Source of the DNA: Stieleria sp. JC731
GTDB taxonomy: Bacteria > Planctomycetota > Planctomycetia > Pirellulales > Pirellulaceae
Assembly: GCF_020966635.1 (NCBI RefSeq)
Contig: NZ_JAJKFQ010000002.1
Location: 310,001-374,000 of the forward strand
Direction: 5' to 3'
DNA length: 64,000 bases
Shown here: positions 8,692 to 17,000 of the stretch, piece by piece
How positions within the stretch are numbered: position 1 is the first letter of the stretch
How the letters are laid out: each line of letters opens with the position of its first letter
Position numbers and translations under genes: made by a program
Notes under the pieces: generated by a model
Database searches by the model: none
The model's input: the letters and a program-made list of their open reading frames with translations, nothing else
What the model was told of the DNA's origin: nothing

Positions 8692-10071
8692 ATGACTTTT
8701 CAGCTCGCCCGTACTTGTCTAGCCCTGCTGATTGCTGTTGGCATTCACACCGCCGGCACTGCACAAGAGGCTCCAAGGCAAAGCTCTGCTTCAGTCGCCA
8801 CCAACGAATCGCATCAATTCAATAGAGCGGCCGATGCGATCGCTGAGCGATCAGTATTGCGATTCGATTTCACCGATGCACCTGTGTCAGACGGCGTCTT
8901 CGCTTGCCGGCCTGACGAACCCTTTTCACCATCAAAAGGCTTTGGGTTTATCCAAACTCGATCCTTATTAGCGGACAACACAGTCGTGTTTGCCCTCGCA
9001 ATGCGAGAAGGCAACTATGCCGTCACCGTTCGTTTTGGAGACAGCCAAAAATCCACATCGACAACCGTGAAAGCGGAAGCACGGCGATTGATGCTCGAAA
9101 ACGTCGAAACGATGCCAGGGGAGTTCGTTTCCCGAACGTTTTCCGTCAACGTACGACAACCGGAAATTACCCCCGGTCAATTCACGAAATTGAATCGTCG
9201 TGAATTGGGCCCGCCACGGCATCGAGACTGGGACGAACTACTGACCTTCGAATTCGGTGGCGCGCGAGCAAAGGTGGCTTCACTTGAGATCCGTTCGGCT
9301 CCCGAGATCACCACCGTCTTTGTTGCGGGAGATTCCACGGTGACCGATCAACAGAATGAGCCTTACGCCGGATGGGGACAAATGCTTCCACGTTTCTTCG
9401 GCCCCAGTGTCGCAGTCTCCAACCAAGCGGAATCCGGCCTGGCGCTCACATCCTTCGAATACCAGCGTCGCTTAGAAAAGCTACTAAGCATGATGAAGCC
9501 GGGAGACTACGTTCTGATTCAGTTCGGGCACAACGATCAAAAAGACAAGCGAAAGGAAGCCGGTCCCTTCACGACTTACAAATCCAAGCTGATTGAGTTT
9601 GTGAAAGCCGTTCGCGAGCAGAAAGGGATACCCATTCTGGTCACTTCGATGGAACGTCTACGCATGGATGACGAAGGGAACCAAACCCCTACGCTCGCTG
9701 ACTATGCAGCAGCCGCACGACAGGCGGGGGCCGAAATGGAAGTTCCGGTTGTGGATCTGAATGCGATGAGCCTCGAATTCTATGCTTCACTCGGGCCGAA
9801 ACGAGCGACGAAGGCGTTTGTGTTTTATCCCGCAGGCACTTTTCCTGGACAAGACCAATCACTCAGTGATCGATCGCACCACAACTCGTATGGTGCTTAC
9901 CAGCTGGCACGTTGTGTGGTGCAGGGAATTCGCGACAAAGTCCCAAGCCTTGCGATGCACCTGAGAGAAGACACGACAAGTTTCGATCCAAAATCACCAG
10001 ATGACCCCGACAGCTTTTCGCTACCCACCAGCCCAATCATCCGTCCCCCGACGAAACCCGCGGGCAACTGA
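8692..10071 (+). CDS. SGNH/GDSL esterase, rhamnogalacturonan acetylesterase-like
   Basis: This 459-residue exported protein (signal peptide ending near TAQ) has an N-terminal beta-rich part (about 45-205), with FDFTDAPV and later GGARAKVASLEI, resembling the domain that precedes RhgT-type esterases. An SGNH hydrolase domain follows (about 208-425). The catalytic blocks are visible: AGDST (nucleophile S215), FGHNDQ (N281) and DRSHHN (D393, H396). Family CE12 enzymes of this type remove acetyl groups from pectic rhamnogalacturonan; an algal or plant polysaccharide substrate would fit the sulfatase and glycosidase genes in this window. It starts at ATG 8692, 178 bases after the kinase gene, so it may be transcribed separately. 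A hairpin follows at 10086-10112. Confidence 0.85.
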   Translation: MTFQLARTCLALLIAVGIHTAGTAQEAPRQSSASVATNESHQFNRAADAIAERSVLRFDFTDAPVSDGVFACRPDEPFSPSKGFGFIQTRSLLADNTVVFALAMREGNYAVTVRFGDSQKSTSTTVKAEARRLMLENVETMPGEFVSRTFSVNVRQPEITPGQFTKLNRRELGPPRHRDWDELLTFEFGGARAKVASLEIRSAPEITTVFVAGDSTVTDQQNEPYAGWGQMLPRFFGPSVAVSNQAESGLALTSFEYQRRLEKLLSMMKPGDYVLIQFGHNDQKDKRKEAGPFTTYKSKLIEFVKAVREQKGIPILVTSMERLRMDDEGNQTPTLADYAAAARQAGAEMEVPVVDLNAMSLEFYASLGPKRATKAFVFYPAGTFPGQDQSLSDRSHHNSYGAYQLARCVVQGIRDKVPSLAMHLREDTTSFDPKSPDDPDSFSLPTSPIIRPPTKPAGN

Positions 10072-10085
10072 TCATCACCAATCTG

Positions 10086-10112
10086 ATGGGGAATCTAGTT
10101 AATTCTCCATCG
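10086..10112. terminator. Terminator-like hairpin after the esterase gene
   Basis: A 10-bp stem (10086-10095 with 10103-10112, one G-T wobble) closes a 7-base loop, 14 bases after the esterase stop. It lacks a following T-run, so it may end transcription only weakly. It also sits at the end of the small leftward reading frame at 10099-10419. Confidence 0.45.
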
Positions 10113-10419
10113 CCTCCCCCCACCAGCGATTGAGCTGCTGATTTTTAGGGGACGACTGTGCAATCACAGAACTCCCTAAGGTGAGTTCGTTGAGCGCACA
10201 AAACTGATTCTTTATTTGCTGCTCAACATCCGCGTCAAAACTTTCCGGCGTCGCGGACCTCTGTGTAGAGTAGTGCTCGCTGAAGTAGTTGATTGCCAAC
10301 GCTGGTTGAACAATCTTCCGCTGCAAAATGCGTTTGATTAGACGCGTAGTCTCGGGGCGTACGGTCTCATGCAAGCCGAAACTCCGCGATTTTGTTGTAA
10401 GCGGTGGCAGCGTCACCAA
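10099..10419 (-). CDS. Possible small hypothetical protein
   Basis: This leftward reading frame of 106 codons fills the gap between the esterase and the S9 peptidase. It is open from a TTG at 10419 with no ATG nearby and ends at the hairpin at 10086-10112. The product would be mostly helical (LIKRILQRKIVQPALAINYF and later EQQIKNQFCALNELTL), with no signal peptide and no recognised domain. Codon choice looks plausible for coding, but there is no ribosome binding site or known family to confirm it. It could be a remnant or chance. Confidence 0.3.
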   Translation of the reverse strand: MVTLPPLTTKSRSFGLHETVRPETTRLIKRILQRKIVQPALAINYFSEHYSTQRSATPESFDADVEQQIKNQFCALNELTLGSSVIAQSSPKNQQLNRWWGEAMEN

Positions 10420-10473
10420 CTACAGCAAGCTTGGCTTGAACCATGCCTCCCTCCGGACGGACTGAACGACTCC

Positions 10474-13086
10474 ATGATGAACCGACTTCTGTGCACCGCT
10501 TCGCTATCTCTACTTGTCGGTTGTTTGTTCATACCCCAGGTGTTTGCCGCCGATTCTAAAGAAGAGGTAAAGCAAGACGAGCTTCAGCTCGAGGACCTCT
10601 ATCCCGAAAAAGGACTGTTCGGTCCGTCGGCCAGCAGTACAGAGTTCTCGCACGATGGTCGCTATGCCGCCTATCTGTATCGTCCTTACGTTGAACGCCG
10701 GCACGGAAACGATCTGTGGATCTACGATTTTAAAAAATCGGAAGCTCGTCGTATCACATCCATCGACATGCTCTCCAAATTCCAGCGATCAGCTCGCATC
10801 GTGATCGACGACCGGCTGGAGAAACACCGCAAAGAGTCCAAGAAAGAGGAAGAGAAGGAAGACGACGCCGATAAGGAAGAGGACGAAGACGGCGCAGAGA
10901 AGAGTGATCAGCCAGAGGAAGATGACAAGAAAAAAACGGAGCTGTCCGAGAAAGAGCGAGAAGAGCAACGCCAAATCTATACGACGGTCGGCGAAGATGA
11001 CGCCGATGCGGAATACAGCCCGGTGTACTCCGGGATCGCTTCTTTCCGTTGGCATCCAAAAGAAAACAAACTGCTGCTAATTTCTGAAGGCGACATCTAC
11101 CTGCTTGAGAACCTCAGCAAGCCAAAGCTGACGCGACTGACGAAAACGGATCAACGTGAATCGCAAGTCGAATTCCTGCCCGATGGCAGCGGCTACACCG
11201 TTCGCCGTGACGACACGGTCATCCAAACAAAATTTGGCGAACATCTCGTCCATCAACTCACCCCGAGTTTGCCTTCTGGCGAAAATCTTAACCGATATGC
11301 CCTCAGCCATGATGGCAAGCGTATCGCTCTCATCAGCCGCACGAACAGTCGCGGAGAATCGCGAAAGGTTGACATCATTCGGTATCGCGATCGATTCGCG
11401 GAGTCAGACTCGATCTCACGAACCGTTTCTGATGACAAGGTCGAACCCGAAACCGTCCGGGTCTATCTTTATGAATTCGAGGACCTCGATACCGAAGACG
11501 CGCCGCTGCTGAAGGTCTTTGAAGAAAAGATTGATGAACCCAGAGACATCATTTCCGAACCTCGCTGGTCCCTGGATAATCAGAAAGTCACGTTCTGCTT
11601 CTTCGATCAAAAGAACTCTGACGTGCAGATCCGTCTTGCGACTTGGCCGACCGAAGAAGAACTGGAAGAAGGTCTAAAGGAAGCGACCAAAAAGCGAGAA
11701 AAGGAATTCCAGAAGGACATGCGTGAAGCCAAGGAAAAGGACGAAGAAGACGCGACCCCAGGCCGGCGTGGGCCTCGCGGCGGCCGTACCAAAGCTCCCG
11801 AACTGGTGGAGCATCTGGCGAAGACCGCTTTTCAATTCAAGCACTACGGCGGCCCCAACACACCGTCGATGGTGTCACCGGACTTCGCGCAAGACAGTCG
11901 GCATATCGTGTTTGTCAGTGAACTGAGCGGCTTTCGACACATCCATGTTCTCGACCCGCTTTACGAAAGCGTCCGCCAACTCACCGAGGGGCGTTTCGAA
12001 GTCTACCCGATCCGATTTTCAGAGGATCGCAAACGGCTTTTCGTCACGGCCACCAAAGATTCACCAGCTCGTCAAATGGTCTATGTACTCGACATGGATT
12101 CAGGCGAACTAACGCGTCTGAACAAACAGGAAGGCACCTTTTCCGACTTGGCTGTCAGCAACAACGGCAAACGAATGATCGGAAACTTTGTGCGTTACGG
12201 TTCGCTGACCGAGTTGATCGCTCAAAACGAAAAGAAACAAGTCAAGCAGATCACGGATTCCCACCCCGAACAAGCTTCGCAATTGACGAAGATCGAACCC
12301 GAATTCTTTGAATACGAAAACCGCCACGGGCACACCATTTCAGGAATGATGTTCAAACCGGAGAAATGGAAGAAATCGAAAAAGCATCCGCTGTTGATCT
12401 ATGTCTACGGCGGGCCGCTCGGTAGCCGCCACTTTGTCAACGACGGCGGCTACAGCGCTGACGCGTACTTCTTTCAGATGTACATGGCACAAAAGCACGG
12501 ATACATCACGATCGTTGTCGATCCGCGAGGCCAGTCAGGCTATGGCGGGCTGTTCGAAAAATCGAACTATGAACAAGTTGGCAAACCGCAGGTTGAAGAT
12601 TTGGTTGACGGTGTCAAATACATGGCAGACAACTTCAACATCGACGAGGAACGTGTCGCTATCTCTGGCTGGAGCTTCGGTGGCTTTCAGACGCAAATGT
12701 GTCTCTACACCGAACCTGAAGTGTTCCAAGTCGGAATCGCGGGCGCCGGGCCGACGCAGTGGGAGAACTACAATTCGTGGTACTCCACGGGTACCGTCGG
12801 TCCTTCAAGAACCGGCGAGCCTGACCAGGAAAAATACTCGCTCATTCCCCTCGCTAAAAAACTCAAGGGGCAACTGCTATTGGTTCACGGCATCGAAGAC
12901 ACCAATGTCTTGTTCCAAGACACTGTAGCCGTCTATCGTGCTCTGCTAAAAGCCGGCAAGGAAACACAAGTCGAGTTGTTCCTTGACCCAACAGGTGGGC
13001 ACGGACTTGGTGGTGATGTCAAACGCCTGGGACGAATGCGAAAGTACGAGCAGTTCCTACTTCGCACCATCGGCGAAGGCCCCTAA
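10474..13086 (+). CDS. S9 family (prolyl oligopeptidase/DPP-type) peptidase, exported
   Basis: This 870-residue protein has a signal peptide (MNRLLCTASLSLLVGCLFIPQVFA), a seven-bladed beta-propeller and a C-terminal alpha/beta-hydrolase domain. The serine peptidase triad is visible: GWSFGG (S734), HGIEDTN (D809) and GGHGLG (H843). S9 enzymes cleave short peptides, often after proline or from the N-terminus, with the propeller acting as a filter. Two highly charged insertions are unusual: a KESKKEEEKEDDADKE-type stretch near residue 110-160 and a second near 385-440 ending in an Arg/Gly-rich run. I chose the ATG at 10474 (10477 also possible) because it opens the signal peptide; the frame is open further upstream but has no such feature. 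The gene converges with the MscS gene. Confidence 0.88.
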   Translation: MMNRLLCTASLSLLVGCLFIPQVFAADSKEEVKQDELQLEDLYPEKGLFGPSASSTEFSHDGRYAAYLYRPYVERRHGNDLWIYDFKKSEARRITSIDMLSKFQRSARIVIDDRLEKHRKESKKEEEKEDDADKEEDEDGAEKSDQPEEDDKKKTELSEKEREEQRQIYTTVGEDDADAEYSPVYSGIASFRWHPKENKLLLISEGDIYLLENLSKPKLTRLTKTDQRESQVEFLPDGSGYTVRRDDTVIQTKFGEHLVHQLTPSLPSGENLNRYALSHDGKRIALISRTNSRGESRKVDIIRYRDRFAESDSISRTVSDDKVEPETVRVYLYEFEDLDTEDAPLLKVFEEKIDEPRDIISEPRWSLDNQKVTFCFFDQKNSDVQIRLATWPTEEELEEGLKEATKKREKEFQKDMREAKEKDEEDATPGRRGPRGGRTKAPELVEHLAKTAFQFKHYGGPNTPSMVSPDFAQDSRHIVFVSELSGFRHIHVLDPLYESVRQLTEGRFEVYPIRFSEDRKRLFVTATKDSPARQMVYVLDMDSGELTRLNKQEGTFSDLAVSNNGKRMIGNFVRYGSLTELIAQNEKKQVKQITDSHPEQASQLTKIEPEFFEYENRHGHTISGMMFKPEKWKKSKKHPLLIYVYGGPLGSRHFVNDGGYSADAYFFQMYMAQKHGYITIVVDPRGQSGYGGLFEKSNYEQVGKPQVEDLVDGVKYMADNFNIDEERVAISGWSFGGFQTQMCLYTEPEVFQVGIAGAGPTQWENYNSWYSTGTVGPSRTGEPDQEKYSLIPLAKKLKGQLLLVHGIEDTNVLFQDTVAVYRALLKAGKETQVELFLDPTGGHGLGGDVKRLGRMRKYEQFLLRTIGEGP

Positions 13087-13198
13087 AGCATCGCGTTGAC
13101 AGTTAGGACAACGAAAGAAATTTCCTCGTGGGTTATCGTCTTTAATGCTTAATGACGACGCCCTCGTAATAAGCCACCAAGTCGTCAGTGCTAAATTC

Positions 13199-14584
13199 TC
13201 AGGCGATTAAGTTGGCTTCGTCGTCGATCGTTGCATCGTTTTCGGTCGCCCGCATGACCTCGCCCTGCTCAGTCGCAAGATTGCCTTCGCCGCTTGAAAC
13301 CGTCGGTTCCGGCTCGTTTGACTTGGGCTTTTCCGGCGGTGGCGAATGTATTTCCCCTTCAAGCATCTGCACCGGAACACCTTGTGGAAAGACCAATTCA
13401 CGAGCTTCGTCCGGCATCGTGATTTTGGCTTCGGTCAGTTGCTGCTTCACCTGGCGTATGACACTGCTACTGACCTTGAGTGCAGAATGCTTCGTTTGAT
13501 CGAACCAATAAAGCACGTGCAGGTTGACCGTCGCTGAACCTAGCGAATCGACGATGACTAAAGGCGCAGGATCGTCCACCACGGTTTCATGTGCGACGAG
13601 CACACCCATGATGATTTCCTGTGCTTCCACAATCGAATCATCAAAGCCGATACCGACTTTAAAATCGCGGCGGCTAAGTGGCGTCGCTGTATAGTTGGTG
13701 ATCTTCCCTTTGTAGACCGTGCTATTGGGCAGCTGTATTTGATTGCCTTCGAGTGTATTCAGCACGGTGCCGCGCGTGGTGACTTTGCGGACATATCCCA
13801 TCGCGCCCTCGACTTCGATCAAATCCCCAACACGGAATGGATGGTTCAATGAGATCAAGATGCTGGCGAGATAATTTTCCGCGATGTCGCGGAATGCGAA
13901 TCCGAGAGCGAGCCCGACTAGGCCGGTGCCGCCCAACAGCGTCACCGCCAATCGAGTCAGACCGGAAACACGAAGCGCAATGTACATCCCGATGATAAAG
14001 ATGATCACCGCGACGACATTGCCTGCGACCTGCCGCAGTAATCGGCTGTCGATTCGGTTTTGTGTAATCCACCGTGTCAGCTTTGCCGAAACCAATGCGA
14101 CGTAGTATGAAAGGATACCGATTACCAAAGCGATCAGAATGAGCGGCAATATTCCCGTGGTTTCTCGTCCCAATTGCTTTAGCGAGGCAACCGCTGGCGC
14201 TAAATTCCACAGGGGCTGTTCGGCAACGCCGACTCGATTGACTACCGCAACGACATCCGCAGTATTCATCGCCGTTGCTTCAGCCCAAGCTTGGTGCTTC
14301 TTGCTGTCTGCTGTTCCTTTTAGGAAAGCGACACCACGATCGACGTCCACCGACGGTGAATCAAACCAGCCGGTTGCCTCCATGATTTCTTGCAATCGTT
14401 TTTCGATACGCTCGTCGCTATTAACTGGATCAACTTCAACTTTATCAGCCACATCGACTCTGTCCGCTGCTTCACCACCTGTGACCTCTGCCGCAACGTC
14501 CTCGGCCGTCGGGGATTCATCCTGAGCAAACGCAGTAAACGAAGTTGCGGCAGCGAGAAACAACAGTGTTGCCAGTCGGATCAT
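13199..14584 (-). CDS. MscS-family mechanosensitive channel with N-terminal BON domain
   Basis: This 461-residue membrane protein has a signal sequence, then a periplasmic BON domain (about residues 57-115, RLQEIMEATGWFD... to VVAVVNRVGV), then three hydrophobic segments (about 140-162, 185-206 and 212-245). The last carries the Gly/Ala-rich pore helix LGGTGLVGLALGFAFRDIAENYLAS typical of MscS. The beta-domain follows (FRVGDLIEVEGAMGYV, then GNQIQLPNS), and the tail is acidic and proline-rich. MscS channels open under membrane tension to release solutes. BON domains bind membranes or polymers, so the fusion may tether the channel to the envelope; that is inference. It converges with the S9 peptidase gene across a 112-base gap. 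Confidence 0.88.
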   Translation of the reverse strand: MIRLATLLFLAAATSFTAFAQDESPTAEDVAAEVTGGEAADRVDVADKVEVDPVNSDERIEKRLQEIMEATGWFDSPSVDVDRGVAFLKGTADSKKHQAWAEATAMNTADVVAVVNRVGVAEQPLWNLAPAVASLKQLGRETTGILPLILIALVIGILSYYVALVSAKLTRWITQNRIDSRLLRQVAGNVVAVIIFIIGMYIALRVSGLTRLAVTLLGGTGLVGLALGFAFRDIAENYLASILISLNHPFRVGDLIEVEGAMGYVRKVTTRGTVLNTLEGNQIQLPNSTVYKGKITNYTATPLSRRDFKVGIGFDDSIVEAQEIIMGVLVAHETVVDDPAPLVIVDSLGSATVNLHVLYWFDQTKHSALKVSSSVIRQVKQQLTEAKITMPDEARELVFPQGVPVQMLEGEIHSPPPEKPKSNEPEPTVSSGEGNLATEQGEVMRATENDATIDDEANLIA

Positions 14585-14721
14585 GGGTTCGCAGATATGT
14601 TGACGACGGTATCAATCTGATTTCTTGTTCTTCGCAACGACGTTGTGATTCGACCGCCTGCTGCGAAACAGTTCAAGACATTCACACAAAGGTCAGCGGT
14701 GTCACGGCTTTGGTGCTTCAC

Positions 14722-15600
14722 TCACTGATGGGTCGCACTTTCGCGTAACCATGAACCGATTTGATCGTAGACTCGATCACGCTCCTCTTCGATTAACAGC
14801 GAGTGTCGTAAACCATCAAAGTTGACATGATGGCAACGCTCCCCTGCACTTTGCACAAACTGCTCGGTCGTCTCCTTGTCGCACAGTTCGTCTTCGCCAC
14901 CGGTTAGCACCAGTAGATCAACACCTAGTCGATCCGCGTGCTCCCGCAACCAAATCCCCTGGTTGATCAGCTGGGATCCGATTCCAAGGGCTAGCTTTTC
15001 GTGCATCAGGTCATCACCAGCCATTTGTTTCAGAGCATCCGTATCCTTAGTCAGCTGTGAAGGATCGATTGATGCAGAGAAGCGGATTCGGGGAATAAGC
15101 TTTCCGGTCAACCAAGCGGCAAATGCTTGTGACTTGGTCGGTGGGTTTGGTGGCAGGATCATTGGGTTGGTTACAACCGCACGCCTGACATACTCGTGGT
15201 CGCGATCGAGCAAATGATTGAGAACCAGATTGCCTCCCATACTGTGGCCCAGCAAGACGAGTTCAGCGTTTGAGAAGCATTTTGCCGCGGCTTCAAGTGC
15301 CACGGCAATGTCATTTACCAGCGTTTCAAAATTTGGCGCGTCTCCGCGTCTACCGGGGCTCCTGCCATGACCGTGCTGGTCATAGATAAGGACGGCGTGG
15401 CCCTGGCCAGTCATGCGACTCACAAAATCGTCATAGCAAGCGGAATGCTCTCCCAGCCCATGCACAACGACAAAGGCGAGGTCAGCGTTTCGGTCGCCCT
15501 CGCACCGCACATGAAGCTCCCTGCCATCTGGTGTTTCCAAGATCGAAGATTGCTCTGCTGGGTAGACTGCTGGGTTCACTCTTGAGTTCACTACTGACAT
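14722..15600 (-). CDS. Alpha/beta hydrolase, monoacylglycerol lipase-like
   Basis: This 292-residue soluble protein is of the serine aminopeptidase S33/Hydrolase_4 type, typical of bacterial monoacylglycerol lipases and lysophospholipases. It shows the oxyanion segment VVHGLGEHSACYDDF, then YDQHGHGRSPGRRG, the nucleophile elbow LGHSMGGN (Ser in GHSMG), the acid in LTGGEDELC and a C-terminal DGLRHSLL carrying the catalytic His. It probably hydrolyses short lipid esters in the cytoplasm. No signal peptide is visible. It follows the MscS gene's 5' side by 137 bases in the same direction, so it may be upstream in a loose operon. Confidence 0.85.
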   Translation of the reverse strand: MSVVNSRVNPAVYPAEQSSILETPDGRELHVRCEGDRNADLAFVVVHGLGEHSACYDDFVSRMTGQGHAVLIYDQHGHGRSPGRRGDAPNFETLVNDIAVALEAAAKCFSNAELVLLGHSMGGNLVLNHLLDRDHEYVRRAVVTNPMILPPNPPTKSQAFAAWLTGKLIPRIRFSASIDPSQLTKDTDALKQMAGDDLMHEKLALGIGSQLINQGIWLREHADRLGVDLLVLTGGEDELCDKETTEQFVQSAGERCHHVNFDGLRHSLLIEEERDRVYDQIGSWLRESATHQ

Positions 15601-16183
15601 TTCCCGGCCTCTTGATGTAGAGCGTGCCTAACACTGGATGGTCAGAACGAAATTCGTATCGTCTGAGCAAAAGAACTTTCCGCCAGAGTCGAACGCGATG
15701 CTTTGGATCCGGCAGTCCATCAATTAAGCAACGAATGTGCCAAATGGCCAAGCGAAGACGAACCGGTTCGAATTGTGCAGCCCAGGGCCTGCTCGGTTCA
15801 CTGAGTTCGAAGTTGAACGGAGCTCAGAAGAATCAAGAATCAACTCAAACGAGGACTCTTATTTTGACTCGAAGGATAGCGACGCTACATCATTAGCGAT
15901 CGGTGACTGAAGAGCCGTTAGCGGCGATGTAGACCAGCAATCCCCATCGGATGAATCGACGACAAGGAATCGAGCCTTGCGGAGCGCTACCGAATTTCCA
16001 GAGTGCTCTAGATTCAAACTCTGAAATTGGACTCACCGAGAATCAGGAATCCCTGCAAAGCGTTGGCACCGAACCGCGCACGCTGACAGAACAGCAACCA
16101 CTCCCTAGATGGGACGGAGCTCTTCGGATGTCGCGATGATTTAGACAAGCCTGATCTGCCAGCGATCACTCAACACCGGTCGT
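15601..16183. other. Non-coding stretch with a REP-like hairpin
   Basis: I find no convincing gene in this 583-base gap; short frames on both strands have no domain character. It contains a hairpin repeat: CTACATC at 15885-15891 and GATGTAG at 15926-15932 enclose the phrase GAGCCGTTAGCGG. That phrase resembles the core found in the two tandem arrays further right and the solo repeat at 62050. Confidence 0.4.
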
Positions 16184-16768
16184 CTATTCGACCAGTTCAC
16201 GGAATCCATCGCGTGACAATTCTGCGATGGACATCCCTTTGTAATGGTCTGCCCACGAGTACTTTGCGATAAGCGGCGTTTGGACGGGCATTTCGAACAT
16301 TGCAAGCAGTGAGTAGCACCACGCAAGAATCACAAGATGACCGGCAGCAACATCGTTCAGAATGTGCTGTCGCAGTTTCAAGATATCTGTGAAGGGAGCT
16401 TTGCCGGCATCTCGAACGGAAAACAAAACGGAGCTCGTCGCCAACGTTGAGATCGCGGTGGTGACGTCTTCAGCGACGAACTTTTGCTCTTTAACCCGTT
16501 CGTACAACACATCGGCAGCGGTGGTCGATCCCGTTTGACCACCGTGACGACCGGTATAAATGACCACGCGTTGGCTAGAACCAGAACGCTTTTCCAATAG
16601 CTTTGGCCAAGACGAAGCCCTGGTCGGTGTCACCGAGACGTACAAGCTCTTGATCTGCACCCAAGCACAAGCGTCAGCTCGATTTTTGTGAGGATACGCT
16701 TTTTGAAGCGTCGCCAAATCTCGACTATCCGTTCGATCGATGATTTCGATAGGTGCAGCCACTGTCAT
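16184..16768 (-). CDS. Hypothetical protein, no recognised family
   Basis: This reading frame would give a 194-residue protein from the ATG at 16768; a GTG at 16804 would add 12 residues. It has no signal peptide. One hydrophobic segment, AAGHLVILAWCYSLLAMF, lies near residues 146-163 and may be a membrane or buried helix. The N-terminal half is mixed alpha/beta (QRVVIYTGRHGGQTGSTT), and I recognise no motif. It stands alone, with 180-580-base gaps on each side. Codon use looks like that of its neighbours, so I take it as real, but function is unknown. Confidence 0.5.
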   Translation of the reverse strand: MTVAAPIEIIDRTDSRDLATLQKAYPHKNRADACAWVQIKSLYVSVTPTRASSWPKLLEKRSGSSQRVVIYTGRHGGQTGSTTAADVLYERVKEQKFVAEDVTTAISTLATSSVLFSVRDAGKAPFTDILKLRQHILNDVAAGHLVILAWCYSLLAMFEMPVQTPLIAKYSWADHYKGMSIAELSRDGFRELVE

Positions 16769-17000
16769 ACTCCGGGCATTAATTGAAGCGACTTCTGGCT
16801 GCACCGAAGACTAATTCCCGTCGGTGACAATCGAAGTTCAGCTCCTGTAGGTTTGTCCAACGCATCCAACGGCGAAGTATAAGACACGAAATAAACCGAA
16901 GCAACGAATTAGGGGAGTGAAAACGGAATGCAACGACTGGGCTGAAAAGGACGAAGGTTCGATGCCCATTCGGCTCCTCTTCTTTCAGGCCCGATCGTCG

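Noticed and set aside
13722-14210. 162-codon frame in the MscS gene, same strand
   Set aside because: Shifted frame within a clear MscS protein; no start context or domain.
15624-16139. Short plus-strand frames between the lipase and the hypothetical gene
   Set aside because: No start signal, no recognised motif and overlap with a hairpin repeat.
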